A stretch of 57,843 nucleotides of DNA from Candidatus Hydrogenedentota bacterium. GTDB taxonomy: Bacteria; Hydrogenedentota; Hydrogenedentia; Hydrogenedentales; SLHB01. The notes beneath the pieces were generated by a model. That model was not told the origin of the DNA. It saw only the letters and a program-made list of their open reading frames with translations, and did not search any database. The DNA is taken from NCBI GenBank assembly GCA_020849535.1, contig JADLGB010000225.1, positions 1 through 57,843 of the forward strand, written 5' to 3'. Below, one piece after another: positions 43,899 to 52,478 of this stretch (the first letter of the stretch is position 1; each line of letters begins with the position of its first letter). A program made the translations under genes and the position numbers.

Positions 43899-44169
43899 CG
43901 GTTGCCCGCTCAAGAACGTCAACAGCCTGAGAGAATGCGTTGCCTTGCATGTGGAGACTCAGGGGCTGCTTCCAGGTCCGCCGGCAGGTGCTGCTCCAAG
44001 CGCCCGTGAGTATGACTCCAGTTAAGTGTACCATACTTTGATAAGATTTTGTGTTACATAATGGAACGTAGCAGCCTGCATCGCCAAAGGGGGTGCGGGC
44101 TGTCTTCGGAAGTCTTTCAGCCCATAGGCGCATACGGACATACGCAATCCAGGCTCACTCACGATCCTG
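43899..44169. other. Intergenic, upstream region of the kinase gene
   Basis: No gene. About 44020-44070 is AT-rich and on the minus strand contains TATGGT and TACACT, possible -10 elements for the kinase, but no matching -35 is clear. Confidence 0.4.
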
Positions 44170-44372
44170 AAAACGGCAGCTAGATGGGACTGACCCCGTC
44201 TTTCGCGTAGCGGATGCGCGCCGAGATTCCTATCTCGGCAGCGAAACACGGGGTCTGTCCCTCACCCAACGAAAACGGCAGTTGAATGGGACTGATCCCC
44301 GTTTTTCGCGCAGCGGACGCGCCGAGATTCCTATCTCCGCAGCGAAACACGGGGTTTGTCCCTCACCCAACG
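44170..44372. repeat. Two tandem ~102-bp units, each a large cruciform
   Basis: Unit 1 (44170-44271) and unit 2 (44272-44372) are near-identical. Each has an outer stem GGGACTGA(C/T)CCCCGT pairing with ACGGGGT(C/T)TGTCCC and an inner hairpin with CCGAGAT and ATCTCGG or ATCTCCG. Both units read CTCACCCAACG at the end. Unit 2 ends 9 bp from the stop of the DUF72 gene, so it may also act in termination. Confidence 0.9.
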
Positions 44373-44381
44373 CAGCGATGC

Positions 44382-45248
44382 TCAGACCTTGGCGATCTCC
44401 TCAAGGCGGGGATAGGCTTTCAGCAGGCACTCGGGCACGGGCTGGGGGGTGCCCTCGAGGTCGTAGCGCAGCTCAAAGGCGTTAACGACCGCCTGCCCTT
44501 CGTAGTGGTTGTTGGTGATCACGTAGATTTCTTCGGCGAGCTTGCGCATACGCCGGATCATGCGCAGCCACTGTTCCAACTCGTTCTTGCTGTAGAGGTA
44601 GTTGTAGCGCTCGTCGCGGCTGGCGTCCTCGCGAAACCAATCCGCGGCGTTGCGTCCATGCAGGCGCACATAACCCACACGTGCCGTCACCTGTTCCGTA
44701 GGCGCCAGCGAGTTCTGGAACAGCGGCTGATCGATGTTGCAGAACGCCACGCGCCGTTCGGCGAGACCCGCGTACACCTCCGGCACGTTCCACGAAGCGT
44801 GGCGAATCTCGAGCGCTAGTGGATACGCGTTGAAGGCATCCAACACGCGCGCCAGCCACTGCCGGTTCTCCGGTGTTCGCTTGAAGCTCCAGGGAAACTG
44901 AATGAGAACGGCCCCCAGCTTTCCGGCATCCACGGCGGGCGCGATCCCCTCGGTGAACAACGCGACCTCGGCGTCCGTGGGCCACGTGTCGCGTTGGTGC
45001 GTGAAACGCTCCCACAACTTGAAAGTGAACTGAAACGCCGCATTCGCGGCGACCTTGTTCGCCCACGACTTCACGTGCACCGGATTTGGCGGCCGGTAGA
45101 AAGACGAGTTGACCTCTATCGTGTCGAAGAAACCGCACAGGTACTCAAGGGGATGGAGTGTCTTCGGCATGCCTTGCGGATAGACGATACCCTTCCAGTC
45201 CTCGTAGGACCACCCCGCGGTACCGATACGCACGCGCGCTACGCTCAT
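44382..45248 (-). CDS. DUF72 (YecE-like) protein
   Basis: 288 residues with a TIM-barrel-like DUF72 pattern: RVRIGTAGWSYEDWKGIVYPQG at the start, the FDTIEVNSSFYRPP motif (about 41-54), FTFKLWERFTH, GAVLIQFPWSF, LALEIRHASW and YVRLHGR. Length is normal for the family. Biochemical role unsettled. It starts at an ATGA overlap with the enolase-superfamily gene and is the last gene of a three-gene operon. Confidence 0.92.
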   Translation of the reverse strand: MSVARVRIGTAGWSYEDWKGIVYPQGMPKTLHPLEYLCGFFDTIEVNSSFYRPPNPVHVKSWANKVAANAAFQFTFKLWERFTHQRDTWPTDAEVALFTEGIAPAVDAGKLGAVLIQFPWSFKRTPENRQWLARVLDAFNAYPLALEIRHASWNVPEVYAGLAERRVAFCNIDQPLFQNSLAPTEQVTARVGYVRLHGRNAADWFREDASRDERYNYLYSKNELEQWLRMIRRMRKLAEEIYVITNNHYEGQAVVNAFELRYDLEGTPQPVPECLLKAYPRLEEIAKV

Positions 45249-46720
45249 TCCCCTTCGATTCCCAACGACTCATACTCCCAATCCGCGAGCGGCGTCATGT
45301 GCGCGAAATCCGTTTCGATGCCGATCCCGAATCCGGGTTGCCGCAACGAACGCAGGTCAAGCCGTCCATCGCGGATGCACACGCGTGCGCCATCTCCATG
45401 CGGTTCGTACAGCGCGCTATGCGTATCGAGACAGGCCCCCAGTTCCGCGGGCGACACGTGATCCAGAGTACCGCAATAGTGATGCCCGTTTCGCTCCGCA
45501 TGCTCCACGCCCAGCACGCTCAGCGTGCACAGGTCCTGTTGCAACGGCACCACGGGCTGGTTGCACAAATCCTCGCCCGACAGAATGTAACGGCCATCGC
45601 CGGACGCGTTGTACGAATCGGCGAGCATCTTGTTAAGCAACGCTTTGAACACGCCTTTGCAGTTCTTCACGCTTACCCCGTGATAGCCGAGTTCGACACC
45701 GCGTTTGAATGCGTCAAGGCGGTCATCGGACTCGTCCAGGATGACCGGCGGCAACGGGGCGTTCATGAGTCCTCGCGTGCCATCCGGCGAGAGGGCGGCG
45801 CCTCGCTCGATCGGCTGCTCGATGAAGAGAACCTTGTCGAGCAGGCCCCCGAGTTCTCCTTGCTGACGCAAAGCGCCGTACCATTCGACAAATTCCGCCG
45901 CACTTGAGAATTGCTCATTGCCATCAAGGGTAACGCGATAGCCGCCGTCGAGTGCGGCGTCCAGCAAGGCGGCCACTGCGAGCAGACGCGCCCGATCGGT
46001 CTCGAAGTCCGCGCTGACCTTGATCTTGAAATAGCGTACACCCGCCTCCCGAATCCAGCCTTCCAGGCTTTGCGGTATCCCGTTGCGGCGGCCACTCGAT
46101 TCGATATCCGCGTCGCGGATCGGATCGCTCATGCCCACCGTGTGCCGCACGAACAAAGACGGGCACGGCTCGCGTGCAATGCTGTCCGCGACGCACTGGC
46201 CTCTCAGTTCCTGGTGCACAGCCCCGGGATCGATGCCCAGCAGATTCTCTCGCAGCATCGTGTGAAAGTCGGCGTGGACCAGTCTACCTACGGCATCAAT
46301 CATGGCCCTCTCCACGATCGACGAGCCGAAGCTGGAACTTAAGCCATTCAGGCCCACGAGCGGTCCCGTTTCCGTGATGATGTCGCAGGCCTCGTGCCAG
46401 ATCACGAAGGGGCTGCGGCACTCGCCGCCAACCTCGCAATAGGTCTTCGCGCCAAGCTTCGCGGCGAGGATGAGATCGCTGATGTTGCGCCGGTAGGTCT
46501 TGTCCGGAGACTTGTCGAACCACTTCGGCGGCAGCATGTCGGCGCTGACGCCGACGGCGCTCTTGCCGCGGGAGTCGCGTGCGGTGAGGCGCGTGTGCAG
46601 AAGCGGCGCCGCAACCAGACACGCTTTCCCATAGCGGAACGGAAGCCGCATCGTGACATTGCGCACGAAGAACTCCACGGACTCGACCGCCACAGGGCAG
46701 TACACGTTGGAGGCGCCCAT
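45245..46720 (-). CDS. Enolase-superfamily enzyme (mandelate racemase/muconate lactonizing type)
   Basis: 491 residues from ATG 46720 (GGAGG 7 nt upstream, start overlapping the CYTH stop as TGATG). The barrel has the KxK acid/base motif in YFKIKVSAD, metal ligands in VTLDGNE, LFIEQP and VILDESDD, and the opposite lysine in GVSVKNCKG. These are the full MLE-subgroup set, so the enzyme is probably active. Reactions in this group include racemisation, cycloisomerisation and dehydration of carboxylates, and the exact one cannot be read. It is longer than the usual 350-400 residues, mainly through an N-terminal extension and an insertion around 150-200. Flanked by CYTH and DUF72 genes in one operon. 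Confidence 0.85.
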   Translation of the reverse strand: MGASNVYCPVAVESVEFFVRNVTMRLPFRYGKACLVAAPLLHTRLTARDSRGKSAVGVSADMLPPKWFDKSPDKTYRRNISDLILAAKLGAKTYCEVGGECRSPFVIWHEACDIITETGPLVGLNGLSSSFGSSIVERAMIDAVGRLVHADFHTMLRENLLGIDPGAVHQELRGQCVADSIAREPCPSLFVRHTVGMSDPIRDADIESSGRRNGIPQSLEGWIREAGVRYFKIKVSADFETDRARLLAVAALLDAALDGGYRVTLDGNEQFSSAAEFVEWYGALRQQGELGGLLDKVLFIEQPIERGAALSPDGTRGLMNAPLPPVILDESDDRLDAFKRGVELGYHGVSVKNCKGVFKALLNKMLADSYNASGDGRYILSGEDLCNQPVVPLQQDLCTLSVLGVEHAERNGHHYCGTLDHVSPAELGACLDTHSALYEPHGDGARVCIRDGRLDLRSLRQPGFGIGIETDFAHMTPLADWEYESLGIEGE

Positions 46721-47193
46721 CACCGATCCTCCCATTGCGTGTACGGATTCAGGCAAAGATGCGTATTCAGATAGCGCGGATCGCCCGATACCTCTTTGCC
46801 CACCCACGCGGGCTTGGCAAAGGTCTCGTCGCGACGGCGCAACTCGATCTCCGCCACGATCAGGCCCTTGTTTCTTCCTTCAAACACGTCGATCTCCCAC
46901 TTGTGCCTTTCGTGTTCCAACACATAGCGTGTCTTCTCGATGGGGTGGCCCAGGCATGCATGGGCCAGCAACTCGCGCGCGTCCGTGACGGGGATTTCGT
47001 ACTCGAACTCCATCCGCTCGATATCCAGCGTCGCGCGCTTGATGTTCAGCGTCGCGATGTCGCCCATCATCCGCACCCGCACAGCCACCGGCGGTCCCAC
47101 CGCCAGGTAGCCCTGCGTACAGCGCATATACGTGTCCGGCGGAACCCAAAGATCTTCATTGACCAGAAACTTGCGCTCGATTTCCGTGCCCAT
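46720..47193 (-). CDS. CYTH-domain (triphosphate tunnel) protein
   Basis: 157 residues. It opens with MGTEIERKFLV, the ExExK motif (E4, E6, K8) that binds triphosphate and metal. Further tunnel residues are seen in VAVRVRMMGD, ATLNIKRA, KTRYVLEHERHKWEIDVFEG and LIVAEIEL. The bacterial one-domain form usually acts as a tripolyphosphatase. First gene of the operon with the enolase-superfamily and DUF72 genes. Confidence 0.92.
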   Translation of the reverse strand: MGTEIERKFLVNEDLWVPPDTYMRCTQGYLAVGPPVAVRVRMMGDIATLNIKRATLDIERMEFEYEIPVTDARELLAHACLGHPIEKTRYVLEHERHKWEIDVFEGRNKGLIVAEIELRRRDETFAKPAWVGKEVSGDPRYLNTHLCLNPYTQWEDR

Positions 47194-47345
47194 GTGCGGC
47201 GTCCTTGCTTAGCATGACAAGCGGCGGTCCGGGGAAACTTGCGGTTGACCACGCATATATTCGAGACCGCGCGCCTTGCAGGCACCCATTGTACCCAAAA
47301 GGCAACCCGCGATGGCACCTGCGCCAGTCCGCATGTTTGCCAATT

Positions 47346-47450
47346 TGGGACCGATCCGTCCGATCCGTCCAATCGGTCCGATCTCTTCCCTCCGCTTGAC
47401 AGGGCCGCCAAGGGCCTGTCAATCTTGGGCCACGGCGCGCGAAAGCGCGC
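47346..47450 (+). promoter_or_regulatory. Inverted repeats upstream of prpB
   Basis: A run of GTCCGATCC-like words (47348-47382) is followed by TTGACAGG (47396-47403) and its exact inverse CCTGTCAA (47415-47422), and then by the hairpin GCGCGC-GAAA-GCGCGC at about 47436-47451. The 8-bp palindrome with 11-nt spacing could be an operator, and its TTGACA could serve as a -35. No -10 is obvious. The rest of the 293-bp gap holds nothing recognisable. Confidence 0.4.
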
Positions 47451-47486
47451 GTTTCCACCGGGTCTCTAAGCCAAGGACCTTCGCCT

Positions 47487-48332
47487 ATGACGCCATCGTC
47501 TGCCGAACGCTCCGATGTGCTCCGCGCGTTGCTGGCCGACCACACCGTGGCCATGCCGGGCGCCTTCAACGCGCTGAGCGCACGCCTCATCGAACGGGAA
47601 AATTTCGAGGCGCTCTATGTCTCCGGCGCGGTGCTCTCGAACAGCGTTGGCGGCGTGCCGGACGTCGGCCTCATGACGCTGACGGAGTCCGCCGCGCATT
47701 GCGCGCACATCGCCTCCGTCACGACCATCCCCATCATCGCCGACGCCGACACGGGCTACGGCGGGTCCGACAACGCGGCACGCACAGTGCGCGTCCTCGA
47801 GGCCGCGGGCGTGAGCGGAATCCATCTCGAAGACCAGGAGTTCCCCAAGCGTTGCGGCCACTTGGAAGGCAAGCGGCTGGTATCCATTGAGGAGTTCTGC
47901 GAGAAGATCGCCGCCGCATGCGAAGCCAAGACCAGCGAGGACTTCCTGCTCATCGCCCGCACCGACGCGCGCGCCGTGGAAGGGTATGACGCCGCCGTGC
48001 GCCGCGCCCACGCCTATCTCGAGGCCGGCGCGGACGCCATCTTTCCCGAGGCCCTCGAGACCATCGAGGAGTTTCGCTGCTTCGCGCAGGATGTCGACAC
48101 CATTCTGCTCGCGAACATGACCGAGTTCGGAAAGACGCCGTTCCTCTCCGTCGATCGGTTTGCGGAGTTGGACTACAACATCGTGATCTTCCCCGTGACG
48201 TTGCAGCGAGTCGCCATGAGGGCCGTTGAAGAAGCCCTCGGCGTCCTCCAGCGCGAAGGCTCGCAACGGGCCCTGCTCGACCGCATGCAAACGCGCGAGG
48301 AACTCTACGACTTGCTGGACTACGACGCCTGA
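47487..48332 (+). CDS. prpB: Methylisocitrate lyase-type enzyme (isocitrate lyase/PEP mutase superfamily)
   Basis: 281 residues. The catalytic KRCGH motif (C123) lies on the mobile loop, the metal-binding ADADTGYGG (D86, D88) and the substrate region IARTDAR are intact, and the length is right for PrpB. The enzyme cleaves 2-methylisocitrate to pyruvate and succinate in propionate breakdown. The neighbour is a citrate-synthase-type gene fitting PrpC, which raises confidence over other family members such as PEP mutase or carboxyvinyl-carboxyphosphonate mutase. It is encoded 94 nt upstream of that gene, in the same direction. Confidence 0.85.
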   Translation: MTPSSAERSDVLRALLADHTVAMPGAFNALSARLIERENFEALYVSGAVLSNSVGGVPDVGLMTLTESAAHCAHIASVTTIPIIADADTGYGGSDNAARTVRVLEAAGVSGIHLEDQEFPKRCGHLEGKRLVSIEEFCEKIAAACEAKTSEDFLLIARTDARAVEGYDAAVRRAHAYLEAGADAIFPEALETIEEFRCFAQDVDTILLANMTEFGKTPFLSVDRFAELDYNIVIFPVTLQRVAMRAVEEALGVLQREGSQRALLDRMQTREELYDLLDYDA

Positions 48333-48426
48333 ACCTCCTGGTGTCAGTCCCTTTCAACTGCTGTCCTGCTGGCAAAGGTGATGCGCGGGTTTTGCTGCCC
48401 CGCGCGCAATAGACGGGAGATCGGTC

Positions 48427-49536
48427 ATGAGTGAGCTGCATTTCAGTCCCGGACTCGATGGCGTGGTCGCGGGCGAAACGGACATCGCCTGCGTGGATCA
48501 AGGGGTCCTCTTGTATCGCGGCTATGCGATCGAGGACCTCGCCGAGAATGCGACCTTCGAAGAAGCCGCCCACCTGCTGCTCTACGGCGAATTGCCGGAC
48601 GCCGCCGCCCTCACGGCATTCAAGCAGCGCCTCGACGGCTATCGCCCCCTCGCGCCGGAAGTTGTCGACGCGCTGCGGCTGATCCCCAAGGCCGTGCCCA
48701 TGATGGACGTGCTCCGCACGGCCGTGTCGATGACGGGCCACTTCGATCCCGTCTCGGACACCGCGGATCTGCGCGAGCGTTCCGTGTGGCTCACCGCCCA
48801 GATTGCCAGCATCATCGCGGCCCGCTACCGCCTGCTCAACGGCCAGGAGCCGTTGAACGCCAAACCGGGTCTGTCTCACGCCGCGCAACTGTTGTATCAG
48901 GCTAACGGCCAAGAGCCGGATGAACTTCACGCGCGTCTGCTGGACCTCACGCTCGTCCTCTACGCGGAGCACGAATTCAACGCCAGCACCTTCACGGCCC
49001 GCGTGATCTGTTCCACGCTCTCGGATTTGGTGTCGGCGGTTGTCGGCGCGATCGGCGCGTTGAAAGGCCCCCTGCACGGCGGCGCCAACGAGGCTGCCAT
49101 GGAGATGCTCACCCAGTTCAAGACCGCCGCGGAGGCCTCGGCGTGGATCAAGGACGCCCTGGCCCATAAGCGCAAGGTCATGGGGTTCGGCCACCGCGTG
49201 TACAAGCACGGTGACCACCGCGCCCGCATCCTCGAACGCGAGCTGCGCAAACTCGCCGCCAGCCTCGGCGCCCACGAGTGGATGGCCATCTACGACGCCA
49301 TCAAGGAACCCATGGTCAACGACAAGAAGATCTACCCAAACCTCGACTACCCCTGCGGGCTCACCTACTACCTGCTCGGCCTGCCGCTTGACCTGTACAC
49401 GCCCCTCTTCGTGGCCGCACGCGTGACCGGGTGGTGCGCCCATTTCATGGAGCAGGCCGCCAACAACCGGATCTACCGCCCCTTGAGCCGCTACACCGGG
49501 CCTCCGGCGCGGCCTGTGCCCGCGCGCGCCAAATAG
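48427..49536 (+). CDS. prpC: Citrate synthase family, probably 2-methylcitrate synthase
   Basis: 369 residues; GGGAG precedes ATG 48427. The catalytic set is intact: H217 (GPLHGGAN), H256 (GFGHRVYK) and D307 (NLDYPCG). EHEFNASTF (H182) is a substrate-binding helix typical of the short type. The length of about 370 and the opening 'GLDGVVAGETDIACVDQG' fit the short methylcitrate/citrate synthase group. Placement next to the methylisocitrate lyase suggests oxaloacetate plus propionyl-CoA as substrates. No prpD or acnD is seen within the window, so the cycle must be completed elsewhere. It could still serve as the citrate synthase of the TCA cycle. Confidence 0.85.
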   Translation: MSELHFSPGLDGVVAGETDIACVDQGVLLYRGYAIEDLAENATFEEAAHLLLYGELPDAAALTAFKQRLDGYRPLAPEVVDALRLIPKAVPMMDVLRTAVSMTGHFDPVSDTADLRERSVWLTAQIASIIAARYRLLNGQEPLNAKPGLSHAAQLLYQANGQEPDELHARLLDLTLVLYAEHEFNASTFTARVICSTLSDLVSAVVGAIGALKGPLHGGANEAAMEMLTQFKTAAEASAWIKDALAHKRKVMGFGHRVYKHGDHRARILERELRKLAASLGAHEWMAIYDAIKEPMVNDKKIYPNLDYPCGLTYYLLGLPLDLYTPLFVAARVTGWCAHFMEQAANNRIYRPLSRYTGPPARPVPARAK

Positions 49537-49559
49537 GGTTCTGCCCGAACGCGCTTATC

Positions 49560-49755
49560 CACCGATTTCACCGATTCAAAGAGGTGACTGACAAGGCGTG
49601 ATGCAAACAAGGGGTGATGCAAACAAGGGGTGATGCAAACAAGGGGGAACGGGCGTCTCGCCCGTGATTTGAGAACGCTCAAGCGCAGAGGCGCGGCCTT
49701 CGCGGAGGAACGTGGAGAAGCAAGAGGACGGCATTCTGGTACTGCCTCGCTCTCC
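49560..49755 (+). repeat. Dispersed repeat family B, copy 2, with a 16-bp tandem array
   Basis: It begins with three copies of a 16-bp word, GTGATGCAAACAAGG plus G (49598-49645), then the hairpin ACGGGCG-TCT-CGCCCGT (49649-49665) and the words CAGAGGCGCGG, GCAAGAGGACGGCATTC and TGGTACTGCCTCGCTC shared with 13162-13300. The tandem expansion is absent from the first copy. Confidence 0.85.
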
Positions 49756-49838
49756 GAGCGTGGCAGCCAAGCGCTCCGCTCAAGAGATTGACTTGACGGC
49801 CCACATCGTCTGCCACGCGCATCTTCGCATCAGAGCCC

Positions 49839-50115
49839 CGGATGGGGCGCAGGTGCATAGCCCCGGGTGGAGCCGCAGGCGGAACCCGGGGTACGCATGC
49901 CCTCTCCCTTATAAGAGCCCCAGCGGGGGCGCAGGATTCTTCGGTGATGTCCCGTCATCCCACTCTTCGCAGGGCCTGCCTGCCGCTCCAGCGCATGTCA
50001 TGGCGGCCGTTTCGCTTGACTTCCCCCGCCCACGCTGGGGCTTGACCGCATGGTGGCGTATCCATCCACGGGTTCCGCCTTCGGCTCCACCCGTGGCTAC
50101 ACCCCTGCGCCCTTA
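49839..50115. repeat. Repeat family G, inverted pair
   Basis: The left part has CCCCGGGTGGAGCCGCAGG followed by CGGAACCCGGGG (49861-49891) after ATGGGGCGCAGGTGCATAG. The right part has its inverse, CCACGGGTTCCGCCTTCGG then CTCCACCCGTGG (50066-50096), followed by CTACACCCCTGCGCCCT. Each end is itself a hairpin. The middle carries GCCCCAGCGGGGGC. It resembles the family seen in many planctomycete-type genomes. Non-coding. Confidence 0.8.
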
Positions 50116-50390
50116 CCAGGGCTTCAGATGCGTGTTACCTGTGTTCCCTGACGTAGAGCGTGCCTGTCTTACTTGGCGGCTTGGCGCCTTCGCGAGAGGT
50201 ACCAGTGAAGGGCACCGGTAAACGCGCCTCACCTCGCCGTCACAGCCGTCGCATTCGCGCCACCTGGAGGCTTTGTTCTGGAAACGGCTGTTGAGTTCGT
50301 TGTGTGTGGTGAGGTTGCCTTGGCGCAACGCATCGGGGAGAACGGTGTCATCACCATTTGGGTGGGCGCCGTTTGACTGTCAAACTGGTG
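50116..50390. other. Intergenic, nothing recognised
   Basis: No gene, RNA or repeat could be recognised here. GCGGCTTGGCGCC and GGTACCAGTGAAGGGCACCGG contain short palindromes only. Confidence 0.4.
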
Positions 50391-50475
50391 CTATCTTCAT
50401 GGTTTGCCACGCTGTCCCCGCCTTCGCGAGGATGACGGGCGTGGTATTCCCAGGCTCGACTGCCGTTTTTGGGTG
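50391..50475 (+). repeat. Dispersed repeat, copy 2 (copy 1 at 3069-3151, inverted)
   Basis: Core words CTATCTTCATGGT, TGCCACGCTGTCCCCGCCTT, GAGGATGAC and GACTGCCG are shared with the reverse complement of 3069-3151. It lies about 120 bp before the promoter of the first oxidoreductase. Confidence 0.7.
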
Positions 50476-50593
50476 AACTACAACCGCCCGATCAACTGCG
50501 AAAGTTCTCTACGATATTTGCGGATAGGGACCCGGGGGCCGCGATGCTCGTTCTCTTGTCACGCTTCGCCGGGGTGTGGCGTCTGTCTTCATG

Positions 50594-50622
50594 TTGGAAA
50601 CCGCCGCGTAATGCGATAGTGT
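50594..50622 (+). promoter_or_regulatory. Candidate promoter of oxidoreductase 1
   Basis: TTGGAA (50594-50599), a 17-nt spacer and TAGTGT (50617-50622). The block TTGGAAACCGC and the spacing are repeated before the paralogous gene at 52388, which supports a functional element. Confidence 0.55.
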
Positions 50623-50678
50623 AGGAGGTAGTAGCCGGGGCAACGCGCGGGAACTCCAACCGAAAGGGGGGCCGGGGC

Positions 50679-52085
50679 ATGTCGAGGCAGAGCGAAGTGA
50701 CGCGGCGCGGCTTCATGCGGGATGCGGCGAAGGTCGCGGCGGGGGTGGCCGGGGGCGTTACCGTGGCGCGGGCGGACGTCTACAAGCGCATCCTGCCGCA
50801 GACCGTCATGGGCGCGAACGAGAAGATCTGTGTTGGGCAGATCGGCGTAGGCAATATGGGCATCCGGGATCTGGAGTTTGTCGCGATGCGCGACGACATG
50901 CAGGTCATCGCCGTGTGTGACCTTAACCCGAAGTTCACTGAGCACGCCACGGACCTTATCGTCGGCCGAGGGCAAGCGGCACCGAGCGTCCACACCTACT
51001 TCGAGGAAATCATCGCGAACAAGGACGTGGACGCGGTCGTCGTGGTGACTCCGGATCACTGGCACACGGTTCCCAGCATCATGGCAGTGGAGGCAGGCAA
51101 GGACGTGTACTGCGAGAAGCCATTATCCACCACCATTGCCGAGGCACAAGCCGTCCGCGCTGTGGTGCGCGGCTCCAAGCAGGTTTACCAGAGCGGCGCC
51201 ATGCAGCGGAGCGGCGTGTACTTCCAGGAAGCCGTGCAGATGATTAAGAGCGGCTACATCGGCAAGGTCGGCCGCATCGAATGCTGGAACAACGACCACG
51301 ACAAGGTCGAAGGCATCGGCAACCCGCCAGACGAGGATCCTCCGCCCTGGTTGGATTGGGACCGGTACATCGGGTGGACGCCTAAGGTGCCATTCAACAA
51401 GAACCGCTATATCAAGAAATTCCGCTGGTTCACGGACTACTCGGGCGGCAAGATTACGGACTGGGGCGCCCATCTGATCGACATCGCCCTCTGGGCCATG
51501 GGGGAGGACAAACCAATCCGCCGGGTGATGGCGGCGAGCGGCAACCTTATCCTTGACGACAATCGAACGACCCCGGACACCCTGGACGCTTTCTGGGAGT
51601 TTGATGATTACATTCTCAGCTTCTCCAACCGCGCTTGGAATCCAGACTGGTTTGAGAAGACTGCCGAGGGGAGTCCGGTTCCTTGCCATGGCATTCTTTT
51701 CCACGGCACGCTGGGCAGCATGAGGGTTGACCGGCTAGGGTATAAGGTGTTCCCGTTCAAGGAGAACGGGGGATGCAAACCGGTCGAAAAACGCGACGCC
51801 CTTGAAGGGGACATGAACGTTGGCCATTGGCAGAACTTCGCGGATTGCGTGCGGAGCCGCCAAGACCCCATCTGCAACATCGACGTGGCCTACACCACGA
51901 TGGTTACGTGCGTTACGGGCAAATGCGCCTACATTGCCAACGCGAAACTCGAATGGGACGCCAAAACCGAGAAGTTCGTGGGTAAGGACACCGATGCCGT
52001 CGCCCTGGCCAACGAATGGGCCTACCGGCCCTACCAGAACGGCTGGTCGTTGAAAGCCCCGTATCATCCCAACCTGAAGGTGTAG
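50679..52085 (+). CDS. Tat-exported Gfo/Idh/MocA-family oxidoreductase, paralog 1
   Basis: 468 residues. The N-terminal VTRRGFMRDAAKVAAGVAGGV is a twin-arginine signal, so the folded NAD(P)-bound enzyme is exported. The Rossmann motif is GQIGVGNMG (about 53-61). VTPDHWHTVPSIMAVEAGKDVYCEKPLS has the conserved EKP lysine (K147). The active-site GGKITDWGAHLIDIALW motif and GTLGSMRVDRLGYKVFP complete the family pattern. Such exported enzymes oxidise or epimerise sugars; several work with DUF1080 3-keto-disaccharide hydrolases, and one is encoded downstream. It is closely similar to the next gene throughout (tandem duplication). No ribosome-binding site better than GGGGGG is seen. Confidence 0.93.
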   Translation: MSRQSEVTRRGFMRDAAKVAAGVAGGVTVARADVYKRILPQTVMGANEKICVGQIGVGNMGIRDLEFVAMRDDMQVIAVCDLNPKFTEHATDLIVGRGQAAPSVHTYFEEIIANKDVDAVVVVTPDHWHTVPSIMAVEAGKDVYCEKPLSTTIAEAQAVRAVVRGSKQVYQSGAMQRSGVYFQEAVQMIKSGYIGKVGRIECWNNDHDKVEGIGNPPDEDPPPWLDWDRYIGWTPKVPFNKNRYIKKFRWFTDYSGGKITDWGAHLIDIALWAMGEDKPIRRVMAASGNLILDDNRTTPDTLDAFWEFDDYILSFSNRAWNPDWFEKTAEGSPVPCHGILFHGTLGSMRVDRLGYKVFPFKENGGCKPVEKRDALEGDMNVGHWQNFADCVRSRQDPICNIDVAYTTMVTCVTGKCAYIANAKLEWDAKTEKFVGKDTDAVALANEWAYRPYQNGWSLKAPYHPNLKV

Positions 52086-52158
52086 GTAGAGGCAATCTGT
52101 TGTAACTGATTTTAATGTAATGCCTTACAGTAGATTGATTCTCCACAGATAAGAATGG

Positions 52159-52311
52159 GACACAGGCGAGGGCGCCTGTGCCACACGACAATCACGAATC
52201 CCTCGTTTGGCTGAAATCCTTGATGGTTATGGGCAAACCAAGGACGGCAAGATAGGAGGAACCCCCACAGGCATGGCAGGCGCGTGTGGCACAGGCGCCC
52301 TCGCCTGTGTC
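52159..52311. repeat. Repeat family A (REPIN-like), fourth copy
   Basis: Left hairpin ACAGGCG-AGGG-CGCCTGT (52162-52179) and right hairpin ACAGGCG-CCCT-CGCCTGT, inverted, outer ends GACACAGG and CCTGTGTC, length 153 bp. The interior has CCTCGTTTGGCTGAAATCCT and GGGCAAACCAAGGACGG, more diverged than in the other copies. It sits between the duplicated oxidoreductase genes. Confidence 0.92.
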
Positions 52312-52387
52312 TTTCGTCGGCACGTGTGGCCTCGCAAGCGAAAGGTACTCCCGTCTTCCTCGTCTATTCCTTCGTCTACTTCATCGT

Positions 52388-52416
52388 TTGGAAACCGCTT
52401 CGGGATTCGGTAGTAT
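52388..52416 (+). promoter_or_regulatory. Candidate promoter of oxidoreductase 2
   Basis: TTGGAA (52388-52393), a 17-nt spacer and TAGTAT (52411-52416), with TTTGGAAACCGC matching the promoter of paralog 1. Confidence 0.55.
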
Positions 52417-52478
52417 GAGTGGTTGATTACGGGGGGTACCCCGCGGCAGTTTTTTGGGAGCCATACGGAGGACGGAGC

